This document shows positions 44,212 to 54,624 of a stretch of 64,000 bases of DNA, piece by piece; the stretch's first letter is position 1, and the number at the start of each line of letters is the position of its first letter. A model generated the notes under the pieces. That model was not told the DNA's origin and did no database searches. It saw only the letters and a program-made list of their open reading frames with translations. The translations under genes were made by a program, and so were the position numbers. The DNA is from Proales similis (Eukaryota; Rotifera; Eurotatoria; Ploima; Proalidae): positions 248,001 through 312,000 of the forward strand of contig JAGVRJ010000005.1 in assembly GCA_019059635.1 (NCBI GenBank), given 5' to 3'.

Positions 44212-46018
44212 TTAGTTTGGATAGCGCTCGACAATCATGGCGTGGCCGTGACCTCCGGCAGCGCAGGCTGCCACCAGAGCGAACTGCCCTCCTTCTTTGT
44301 GCAGTCGATTGGCGGCTGTGGTTACCAGACGAGTGCCAGTGGCTCCGAACTAAGTTTAGTTTGTTTGTCTCGGTTTATAGACCGGTCAGGCATTCGATTG
44401 AGATTGTCATTTACCGGATGTCCGATAGACAGCGATCCGCCCCATTTGTTGAACTTTTCCATTGGAATGGCGCCCACTTTGCCACTTCGGCCCATGTAGT
44501 TCTTTCCAAACCAGTCCGAGTCGAGCGCTTTCAAGTTGGCCAATATTTGCCCCTTTGAATTTTGAAATGTAAATGAGTCGAATCGATGTTGAGTGGAGGT
44601 ACTCACAGCAAACGCCTCGTGGAACTCAAACACGTCAATATCGTTCAAGGTGAGGCCGGACTTTTCTAGCACTCGAGGAGTGGCGTACGCGGGTCTACCA
44701 AGTATGATGAGAGAGGCGTAATTGGTTTATTCACTTTCAATTCGTTACCCGAGCAAAAGCTGGTCCTTAGGGTCCTGAGCTACGTAGACAAAATTTCTCA
44801 AATAGGCTTTGGGCTTGAGGCCAAGTTGCTTGGCCTTTTCTTCGGTCATTATCAGGCAAGCAGACGCGCCATCGGTAAGATAAGAGGCGTTGGCGGCTGT
44901 GACTGTGCCGTGCTCTTTAACAAACGCGGGCTTCAACTGAGACACTTTCTCCAGAGTCGAGACTCTGATTCCAAGGTCCCTTGTCACTGGCTCGGACGAC
45001 TTGGGCACAAAAACAGGCGCCACATCACTCAAGTCGCCTCGTTTGGTCGCCTCCTCAGCCAGAGTGTGCGAACGGACCGCAAACTCGTCTTGCTCTCGAC
45101 GTGTAACACCAAAGGCGGCTGCGAGGCGATCGCCCGAGTGGCCCATAGTCTCATTGGTTGAAAACTCTGCCACAGCGGGCAGCTCAGGGGTCAGCGGCTT
45201 TGAGGAGAAGATTTTGGCTAGCATGCCAAGCTGCTGGCCGGGTGTCTTGGCCTTGTTCAGGCTCAAAAGCAGTTTTCGCATCGGTCGGCTGAATCTGATC
45301 GGCACGTCCGACATTGTCTCAACGCCGCCGGCAATCACAACTTCCGACTGGCCAGAGGTTATTTGTCCAATGCCGTTCGTGATCGCCTGGTTGGCTGATA
45401 TGCACGCTTGAGTGACAGTGTGCGCCGGTATACGATCAGACAAGCCGGCTGCAAGAGCCGCCTTTTAGAGAGAAAACTTAAGAAAGAGAATTTGCAAGTC
45501 GGCGGCCGACTGTACCTCGCGCGCAATGTTCGCCGTCCTGACCTCTTGAATCACTGTGCCCATTACTATGTAGTCCACGTCAGTTATCTTAACGTTCGTT
45601 CGCTGAACAAGTGAGCTATGCAAGCAAGCAAGTTAAGGCCAAGATTGCCGATCGAAAATAGAGCAGGTCGCTTACAGAAGAGCGTTTCTGGCCAATTCGT
45701 AGGCAAGTAGATCCTTGTAAGGGCCGAACGAGGGAAGGAAAGGTGTGCGAACGCCATCGATCAAGACTATGTTCTGGCCGTGCTGGTTGCGTATCTCTGT
45801 GAAATCGAATTAGGGACTAGACGCCAACTGAGGCACAATTTAGCTTAAACTGACTTTTGGCGGCCGTGTTTGTGCTGGCAAGTCGGGCAGAGGCTGAAAA
45901 GAGGGCGTGTGCTTTAGGATAGAACCCTTGAGACTCGTTCAGGCGGCAATTTACCTTGTCCGGCAAGCGATGGCACTCTGTACAGCGACGAATAAAGGTT
46001 CAAACGAGCTCCGATCAT
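44212..46018 (-). CDS. HADHB: trifunctional enzyme subunit beta, 3-ketoacyl-CoA thiolase
   Basis: Mitochondrial long-chain fatty-acid beta-oxidation thiolase; cleaves 3-ketoacyl-CoA to acetyl-CoA and a shortened acyl-CoA with HADHA. The N-terminal exon (ATG 46018; [20 protein letters not shown]) is basic and hydroxylated like a mitochondrial presequence. Later exons give [19 protein letters not shown], the nucleophile loop [26 protein letters not shown], the [18 protein letters not shown] region and [12 protein letters not shown]. Then comes the acid/base region, with GHP split by an intron from FGATGTRLV, and the C-terminal [17 protein letters not shown] containing the second catalytic cysteine. 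[20 protein letters not shown] is the subunit-beta insertion that separates HADHB from short thiolases. About 8 exons. Confidence 0.95.
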
Positions 46019-46603
46019 TATTATTTGATTAAGACTGACTATTTAGACGAGTGAGTAGAAATGCGAGCAGACTCTTGATTGATTTATTTAAAAGAGCTTT
46101 TTTGAAATGAAAAGCGACCAGGGTACAAAGTTCTCTTTGCCAATGCGAGCACAATGCATGTACTTTGCTTCAGCGAGCGTATCCAATTTAAATGTCTTAT
46201 TATTCCTGCTCAGTCGTTGGGATCTTTTGAAGCAGTCAGCGCATCTGCTCAATCTATCAGCCGATTGCCATCATCACATTCTTTAATAAACAAACTTGCT
46301 GGCTGTCCTCGACTGTGCGGTCGTTCTCTGTTCCGTGTTTTTGTGCCATTTCTTCTTCCTGCTAACCTGCCACCTCTTTGGCTTTTTTTTCTGTTTTCCA
46401 ATATTTGAAAAAGAAAATTGCTCCCAATTTGCCAGGAGAAGGTCATTTGCTTGAATTGGCCGAGTAAGGGCGTTGCTCAAGCGACTCAAGCGGGCGTTGC
46501 CTGAGCGCCAACACATGCACCGGCTCATTATGCGCTTGTTTCGTTTTAATTCTTTACGCAAGCTGCAGCTATTTTAAATGAAAATTTTCAACTCAAAAAC
46601 CGA
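46019..46603. other. divergent spacer HADHB (-) / PRKCSH-like (+)
   Basis: 585 bp without an exon; contains the two promoters. No TATA box recognised. Confidence 0.45.
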
Positions 46604-48004
46604 ATGAACCGACGCCGAACTCTGACAGCTGTCATCTTGCTGTTCATATTGGCAATTAGTTTGGTTCAGTTTATGCTCTTGCCGGCTTCAGATGACTCGT
46701 TCGAGCAAATATTTCGGCCACGTTCGTTTAAGTCGGTGTCGAACGAACCGAAGAGCTCATTGACAGTGGCCATCAACGAGAGCAGAGCCATCAACGAGTT
46801 CATCATACCGACACTCGAGGACGGCTCAGTGATTGTATCGCTACAGTTGCCGTTCTGGCACAAGCACAATCGAAAAGACCTGCAAACACGTCAAACTGTG
46901 CGTTCCTTCAGGGCAGGCTTAGCGCCGGAGTCGGCCAAACTGAGAGGCGTGAAACCGGAGCTCGCTTATCTCTACACAGCCGACAGTCCTCGAACGTTCA
47001 AATGCCTTCAATCTGATGTAAGTCGTTGGAACCGATGCGCATGCTTTGTTTTCTTGATGAGGCAAAAGTGTCCAAAAGCAAACGATCGCTTATTCTTCAC
47101 TCAACGATGACTACTGTGACTGTGTCGATGGAACCGACGAACCGGGCACATCTGCTTGCCACTTCTCCACGTAATTTGTGACGCTCAAAACGAACGATCC
47201 TAAATCTCAGTCCTTTTCACTTCTCGTCCAGTTTCTACTGCGACTATCAATTCGACTCGAGCTTCGAGCATCGAATTGCGTCCTCGCGAGTCGACGACAG
47301 CGTCTGCGACTGCTGTGATGGCAGTGACGAATCGAAGCGAACTTGCGCCAACACTTGTGAACGACTAGCAAAATCAGTGCACGAACAGCGCCGTCTCAGA
47401 CAGAGAGGCGAAGAGCAAAAACGCAAGTACGAGGTCGAGGGAAAGTTTGTAAACGAACAGGTTCGACAATAGGCTCCCATTCAAGCGCATCCGTGAATTT
47501 TTTCAACTCTTTCATTTTGGCTTCAAGCTGCACGGGCCGAAAGGCGTGTTTCGCAAGTTGGCCGAAAACTGCTTTGAGACAGAGAGCGCCGGCTTCAAAT
47601 ACGAGCTTTGTCCATATCGAAGAGCCTCGCAGTACAAAATCACAAACAAAGTAACTGAAAGTCTTTCATTTCCTCAACTCAGATCCCGCCCAATCAACTC
47701 GCTCTAATCGAAGCTGGATCGGATCAATCTCGGCTCCAAGTCAACTCTAATGCTGGTCAATATTGAACGAGAGCAAATTTGGATGCTGAAAATGGCCGAC
47801 GGCGATGAAAAGTTCTGCGGCAAACCAAGAGAGAGCGAGGTAGACAAGCTGATTTGTTGCTTTGTTTCATGCTTTTGATTGCTTCAAGTCGATTCCGGCA
47901 AACAGGTGCTGTTCATTTGTCACGACTCGGACAAGCTGAGGCGAGTGGAAGAGCTGCAAAAGTGTGTCTATCGCTTTGAGCTTCTGACTCCGGCTGCTTG
48001 CTGA
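46604..48004 (+). CDS. short membrane-anchored glucosidase II beta-like (PRKCSH-like) lectin
   Basis: Related to glucosidase II beta subunit/PRKCSH, which binds N-glycan mannose through an MRH domain. The protein starts [20 protein letters not shown]: a short basic tail plus a hydrophobic signal anchor. The GII-beta-like N-domain follows, with [11 protein letters not shown], then two LDLa-like Cys/Asp repeats ([37 protein letters not shown]) and [16 protein letters not shown] brief coiled coil ([20 protein letters not shown]) leads into the MRH domain: [51 protein letters not shown] and [12 protein letters not shown]. It lacks the long acidic region and the C-terminal HDEL of canonical PRKCSH, so it resembles the short type-II membrane, Golgi-like homologues known in animals. 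At least six short exons. Confidence 0.85.
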
Positions 48005-48068
48005 TCAACACCCGATGCATGATTGTTGAGTTTATTTCAATGCTTTGATTTGGCCTTCTCTAAGTATG

Positions 48069-48091
48069 CGTGTGTGTGTGTGTGTGTGTGT
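48069..48091. repeat. GT microsatellite
   Basis: About 11 GT units in the 180-bp spacer between the PRKCSH-like gene and MTG1. Confidence 0.9.
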
Positions 48092-48183
48092 AGATATGCG
48101 AATAAAAGAGAAAACTTTTTTACGGTCAGAAATCGGATCGAAAGGGCTTTTGATAGACACGAGCCTTAACCAGAGAGGAAAGA

Positions 48184-50221
48184 ATGGCGTCAGGGTTCCG
48201 CACAGTATTCGACTTTTCCAAGTTGTCCAAAGAGCTGTACAGGTGGTTTCCGGGCCATATGACAAAAGGCCTGAGGCAAATGTACGAGCAGCTGCCAAAT
48301 GTCGACGCAGTGATCGAAGTGCACGACGCCCGAGTGAGAGATTTTTGGCTCTGGCTTCGAGTAGTGAGCTGTTTAAACCGACAATCTGTCTATAGATTCC
48401 GTTCACAGGTCGGACCAAGTCGTTCAGACGCACGGTGGTCGGCAACAAGCCATACGCCTACGTGCTGAACAAAGCCGACCTGGCTGATCTCAGAAACAAG
48501 CGCGAAATTCGCCAACAACTCGAAGCAGAAGGCTACGCGCCGTGTTATTTCACAACACTTAGAAATGCTGCAGACAGCGCATACAAAAGAGTAAATAGGA
48601 AACAAGCGAGCGGTGAAACGACAACGATTTGAAAAAACAAAAAAAACAGATTTTGCCCGACCTGATCGGCCGAATCAAAGAGCAAAGCCGATTCAATCGC
48701 GAACAAGTAAAAACTGTCGGCGTGCGCTGTGGATGAATTTAAAACTGAGCGCGTGAGTCAAAGGAAACAGAGTTCAACCTGTTGGTGGTGGGCATTCCCA
48801 ACGTGGGCAAGTCAACTCTGATTAATCGACTGCGAAATCATCATTTGAGACAAGGTGAGCAGTTTATGTGTTTATTAATGGCCAAAGAGTTTGAACAAAT
48901 ACGAGGATCAAATGCAACGGTTCATCCCCACTTGAAGAGATTGAGCTGATCGCGGTCGGCGCCAGATTTGTTAGCTCTGTCGCTTTTAGCTGCCTTGAAA
49001 AGGTCGTAGTCACCGGCTTGTCTGTTGAGCAGCTTGCCAAGATAATCTTGATTACTGAGCTCGTTGGAAAATTCCAATGTCAAACGTGCAATGAGTCGAC
49101 CAAGTTGTTCCTTGACCATGGCCTCTTGGTGTCGATTCAATCGATTCTCTCTCAACACTTGGTTGTAGGTCAATATGTGAACTAAGAGATTGCGAAGCTC
49201 GTCGCTCCTCGACTCGGCCAGGTCCGGTTGAGCCAATCTCGAGTTTGAATCGTACAGAGCTCGGGCTTGTAGGGCTTGCACAAGGCAGACTGAGATCAGA
49301 GTCAATACGATGAATTTTTTCATTTTTGCTTGTCTCTTTCGACTGCGTCTATTCGATTCGACTTTCACCTGGTTCGACTGGTTTGATCATTGATGGCTGA
49401 TTGCAATCTATTTAAATAAAAATGCATGATTCATCTTATTTTGTTCACTTGTGCCATTTGTCTAATTAATCGCTTTAAATCGATTGAACAACAACAACAA
49501 CAAAAGGCAATGCAGCCAAAATGGGAGCCACGCCTGGGATTACCAGGTCCCTTCAAAGCAAGATAAAGGTGAGAAGCGAGGGCATTAGACGATCGGCCCT
49601 GAGCGTGAGAGCAACATTTTAGGTCTACCCGGCGCCTTCAGTGTTCGTTTATGACACACCGGGGATACTGGAGCCTACATTCGACGAGATTGAAGTCGGC
49701 TTCAAGCTGGCTTGTTTAAGTGAGCATTTTAGGTGAATTTTATTTGAAAATCGACGACGTCATGCTTCCTATCCCTAGACTGTCTCAAGAATCATCAGGT
49801 TAATGCTGATGTACTGGCCGACTACTTGTTGTTCAAATTGAACAGCGCGGCCAATTTCGGGTAAACATGCTCAACACAATGCTGATGATTAACATCAAGG
49901 CTAATGAAAATAATTAATGAAATTAAATGCGACTCTAAATAAAGATACGTAAACTGTTACAAATTGAGTTCGCCCACTGATGACATAATCGAGCTGCTTG
50001 TTCACGTGGCAAAGGCCAACAGAGCGATCAAACAATCGCGGTCTGAGAACAATGCCATAAAACGCGTCTACGACATTGAAGCGGCTGCAATGCACTTTGT
50101 CAAAGACTACTTCGACGGACGCTTGGGTCCATCGATGCTGGACGATTTGCCCGCACGGCAGACCGACGACGAATTAAATCAATCGATTGACTTGAACACA
50201 TTCAATCGCACAGAAAATTGA
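48184..50221 (+). CDS. MTG1: mitochondrial ribosome-associated GTPase 1
   Basis: Circularly permuted GTPase of the YlqF/RbgA family, acting in mitoribosome large-subunit assembly. Family start FSKLSKELYRWFPGHMTKGL; VDAVIEVHDARIPFTGR; permuted order G4 (VLNKADLADL), then G1 (VGIPNVGKSTLINRL), G2 (GATPGITRS) and G3 (DTPGIL). The C-terminal helical region contains VLADYLLFKLN and the NFGYVNCYKL segment. Exons are short with introns of about 50-70 bp, except the one after HHLRQ (about 48856-49505). That one is about 650 bp and holds a separate gene on the opposite strand, ending in CAACAACAACAACAAAAG. Start at ATG 48184; no clear presequence. Stop at 50221, 148 bp before the DNAJC21 ATG, with no AATAAA in between. 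Confidence 0.94.
48922..49323 (-). CDS. small secreted protein, possible peptide precursor, nested in MTG1 intron
   Basis: Single-exon, 133 aa, entirely inside an MTG1 intron on the opposite strand. Start MKKFIVLTLISVCLVQALQA is a clear signal peptide with likely cleavage after AQA/QA-R. The mature part is polar and mostly helical (SDELRNLLVHILTYNQVLRE, RLIARLTLEFSNELSNQ), rich in single Arg/Lys and without cysteine. The last residues are DQLNLFKWG followed directly by the stop, so a C-terminal Gly could donate an amide to give ...LFKW-amide. A TATTTAAAT-type element on the minus strand near 49407-49415 lies about 90 bp upstream of the ATG. I recognise no family. Precursor status is inference; few dibasic sites argue for one long peptide rather than many short ones. 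Confidence 0.72.
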   Translation of the reverse strand: MKKFIVLTLISVCLVQALQARALYDSNSRLAQPDLAESRSDELRNLLVHILTYNQVLRENRLNRHQEAMVKEQLGRLIARLTLEFSNELSNQDYLGKLLNRQAGDYDLFKAAKSDRANKSGADRDQLNLFKWG

Positions 50222-50369
50222 AAAGAAAATCTCGAAGAATGGAGCCACAAATCCATTAATTTGTCGTGTTTTATCCCATTTGATTCGAAACGTTTATCGG
50301 GGATAGTCTACCGATTGAAACTGATCTGAATGTGTTTTGATGAGCTGACGAAAAAGAATTTGTTTCAGA

Positions 50370-52251
50370 ATGAGATGCCATTACGAGGTATTGGGTGTCG
50401 CCTTGGAGGCCAGCGTAGACGAGATAAAAAAGGCTTATCGCAAAAAAGCACTGCAATGGCATCCGGGTAAAAAAGAAACTAAAATAGACGAAATGCGCAC
50501 AACTACGTCAACGTGTTTCCTAACCGAAATGAAAACCGAAACCCGACAGACAAGCATTCGGATAATAAAGAAGAGGCAAACAAACGCTTTCTGGAGGTGC
50601 AAGACGCCTACGAGACCCTATCAAATGAACAAGAGCGCGCCTGGTACGACTCCCACCGAGAGATAATAATCAACGGCGGAGTTCCAGGTTCGCATTTCAA
50701 CTCGAATTTAATCGCGATTTTGTACGATCGAATTCCAAGGCGACTCGGACTCGGCCAAATTTGTATTCAACATCTATCCCTACTTCAGCGCGACCTGTTT
50801 TCGTGGCTTCGACGACGACGAAAGAGTAAACCAGGCCTTGTCTGACAGTGCCGAGTCCAAATTTGACTCCCACCCACTCTAGGGCTTTTACACCGTCTAC
50901 CGCGAAATGTTCATGACAATTGCGGAGGAAGACAGACAGCACTATGATGAGGAGGTTGAGATTCCCGAATTCGGCTCGTCCGACTCGGACTACGAGACCG
51001 TGGTGGGACCGTTTTATGCGTTCTGGCTGAACTATTGCACGCCGAGAAGCTTCGTTTGGGTTGAAAAGTATGACATCAGAGAGGCCGGCGACAGACAAGT
51101 GAGACGCGCGATGGAAAAAGAAAACAAGAAACTACGAGACAAAGCCAAGCGTGAACGAAACGAAGAAATTAGGGTAAACACAGCCGTTTAGCGACAAGCG
51201 TTCGATTGAATTAAACATCTCGAAACTGGAAATTTCAGAAAATAACCGAATTCGTGCGCAAGAAAGACAAACGGGTCGAAGCGTACAAGGCAGGTGAAAT
51301 GTTCCCGCTCAGACTTTGCTTCAATTTGATCAATTTGATGTAGAAAATATTGGAAGAGCGCGCTCAGCAGGCGCAGAAAAAAGCCCAAGAGCGAAAAGAA
51401 GCTGAACGACTGCGACGAGCCGAGTAAGAATGAGTTGAAGTTTCGCCTCTGAGCAGCTGAAGATTACGATTTCAGGGAGATGAAGGGCTATGTGGAGCCA
51501 GAGTGGTGTCGCACTGGGCCAGTTCGCGAAGAGGCGCATGCGCTCGACGAAGATGAAGAGGACGAGGACGAGTTGGATGACGAGTTTTATTGTGTGGCGT
51601 GCGACAAGAGTTTCAAGTCGAGCAAAACCTTCAAGAATCATGAAAAGTCAAAGAAGCACAGAGAAAACGTGGAAGAGCTCAAGCAGCACATGCAGCAAGA
51701 AGAGGCCGAAATGAACGAGCCAAGTGAAGAGCTGCACGACAGCGACCAACAACAAGAGACGCAAGCGGCCGATTCACCCGAAGAGCAAACTCGGTCAAAG
51801 TAACGAACAAACACTCTTAAATTCAATAAAATTGCTTATCACTTCGATCGTGGCCAGACTATCGAAAAAGCAAAAGAAAAAGAAGCGCCGGGCCCTGAGA
51901 GTTGATCAAGAAGAGCAGAGCGACGACGAAGCGCCGAATGTGGAGGCCGACGCGACGGCAGCGGACAAGGAACTAGAAAGATTGAGCATTGACGACGATC
52001 GACCAGCAGGAGCCGAAGACGAAAAAGGCAAAACAAAGAGGCCTCAATCAGCGGCCAAAGCAAAGTCAGACGAGCCGGAGACAGCGCCCGTGCTGAGCTG
52101 CAGCGTTTGCGATGAAAAGTTCGACTCGAGAAACAAGCTGTTCGGTCATATTCAAAAAGAAGGCCACGCGGCCCTCAAAACCGACGCGGCCATCTCACAT
52201 AACGAACTCAAAAAGCAGAAACGCCTGCTAAAAGGCAAAAAGCCGAAATAA
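50370..52251 (+). CDS. DNAJC21: DnaJ homolog subfamily C member 21 (JJJ1-like)
   Basis: J-domain co-chaperone for ribosome biogenesis that helps recycle nuclear export factors of pre-60S particles. J domain: [34 protein letters not shown] and [19 protein letters not shown]. The Asp of HPD is split by an 83-bp intron (50469-50551), whose correct removal also restores HSDNK. Then [20 protein letters not shown], the [20 protein letters not shown] block and a long basic helix ([20 protein letters not shown]). An acidic stretch leads to zinc finger 1 ([23 protein letters not shown]), then [11 protein letters not shown] and zinc finger 2 ([23 protein letters not shown]). The stop TAA overlaps an AATAAA (52247-52252). 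The ATG lies 1 nt after TTTGTTTCAG. Confidence 0.95.
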
Positions 52252-52252
52252 A
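52247..52252 (+). terminator. poly(A) signal AATAAA overlapping the DNAJC21 stop codon
   Basis: The hexamer shares its TAA with the stop codon (52249-52251), implying a 3'UTR of only about 10-30 nt. Confidence 0.6.
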
Positions 52253-52276
52253 AAGCAACAATTTACGCAAACAGAA

Positions 52277-52282
52277 TTTATT
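52277..52282 (-). terminator. poly(A) signal of the HP1 gene
   Basis: TTTATT on the plus strand, about 118 bp past the HP1 stop and only about 25 bp from the DNAJC21 signal, so the convergent transcripts meet or overlap. Confidence 0.6.
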
Positions 52283-52399
52283 AGGAGAAAGTGTGAAATG
52301 ATTTTTGCTGTAGCAGCAAGCAATGTAAAGGCATTCTGAATGACCTGTTCCTTGAAAAACAACAACAACAATAGCACTCATATTTACATGTGGAGCAAG

Positions 52400-53105
<706 letters not shown>

Positions 53106-54438
53106 TTACTCTGTGACGGACAATCAACTGCTCAGGGTTCGTGAATTGAAGAGCAATGCGACAGAGTGCGCGCGCGCGCGCACATACAAGCATGCGGTTC
53201 ATCCAGTTGGGGCGGAGTCGCTCAAAATTTATGGTAATGAAGAAATGTTTCGGGTCGTGGCGTCAACAATTTATGCTTTTTGCCCATCCCTGCAAAAGGC
53301 AGACGGTGTGCTCAGTTGCGATTTAAAATCGCTGGTCAGGCCGCAGCCATATCCATCATCGCTATTCACAGAGAGAGTCGCTAACTGCAGAGCTCACAGT
53401 GTCACTTTTATTGAGCTCAATCTATCCGACTGACTTGGGCTTATGAAGTGTTCAAAGTCTCGCCAATAGCAGCCACAATCTTTTGTTTAAAAATAAATCC
53501 AAATCGAGCTAGAAAACAGATTACTTTTAATTTAGGACATTTGGCAAAGCGTTTGGCAATTTTTAGAGTCTCCTCCTCCGCCGGACAGTATGGCGATCAC
53601 ATTGGCCGATTGGCAATTGTTGCCCACGTTTGGCTTCTCACAAGCGCACGAGCGATTGTGTTTAACTCAAATAGGAGTGTCTAACTATTCATAACACCAA
53701 ACCCAATCGGACGGTACGAGCCTGCTTTTATTTAAATACAAACTGAGAACAAGGCCCTGGCTGATGACAAGACGAAAGGCGAATTCATTTAATTTCGGGA
53801 CAAAAGGATTCCGGGAGCTCGCTCATCTCTCGGCCTTGCAGTCGAGCGCTAGAATGGCTGTGTTTGTTTGTGTTCAGAACTTTGCATCAGTGCGGCAAAC
53901 AAATGCATGGTTCGAATGGGAATAAGCATTATTCTTAAATTTGGAAAGCCAAAGAGACTCGTTAACTAGGCCTAAAGTCGATTCTAAAATTTGGAACAAG
54001 CCACGCTGGCCGAGCCAAAGTGGGTTGAGCTCAAATTGGCCAATGTGATTTAATTAGGTTATTGAGATTTTCAATGAGAATCGAGAATTTAACTTTGGTC
54101 ATAATCGATTGGAAAACGACTCAAAGAAGGTGGTCGCATGCGCAAAGATGGGGGGCATCCTGCTCCGCCCTGATCGACCGATTGCACCAATCGCCTGGAT
54201 TTATGCTTAAAAAATGTGAATGAAACTCGCTCGCTGTTTGCATCATATGGTGATCACCTCCCTGATTGCAAGCCGCTTGTAAATTATGCAGCATAAACCA
54301 ACGTCTGGAGCACCAACGAACAAGGCAAGGAACCTCCTATTCAGCAAAGAGCAGTCTGGTTGGCCGAGCCCGCATGCATCTCGATTCAACTGGTCGGGCG
54401 TCAACTCTCTGGGTGGAGTCTTGCTGGGTTGCCCTGCC
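53106..54438. other. intergenic block
   Basis: No coding exon supported. CGCGCGCGCG-type alternating run near 53170. Upstream flank of HP1 (-) and of the orphan gene (+). Confidence 0.45.
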
Positions 54439-54447
54439 TATATATAG
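54439..54447 (+). promoter_or_regulatory. TATA box (TATATATAG)
   Basis: Strong TATA element 178 bp before the orphan ATG at 54625. Confidence 0.55.
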
Positions 54448-54624
54448 AAGCTTGAATTTACAGTGTGCCTGGACACTTGAAATGCATCGCATAGACAGCT
54501 TTTCCCATTCACCATTTTGCGAGCAGCAATTCGAAACAGCTCTCTCTTAAGCGACTTTTTTAGACTTGAAAAATTGCGACCTCTGTTCACAAATCCTTCT
54601 TAACGTGGATCTACTCCAAGCAAG

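Noticed and set aside
50469-50489. A 21-bp intron in DNAJC21 after HP
   Set aside because: It gives the wrong downstream frame; the 83-bp intron restores HPD and the J-domain helix IV.
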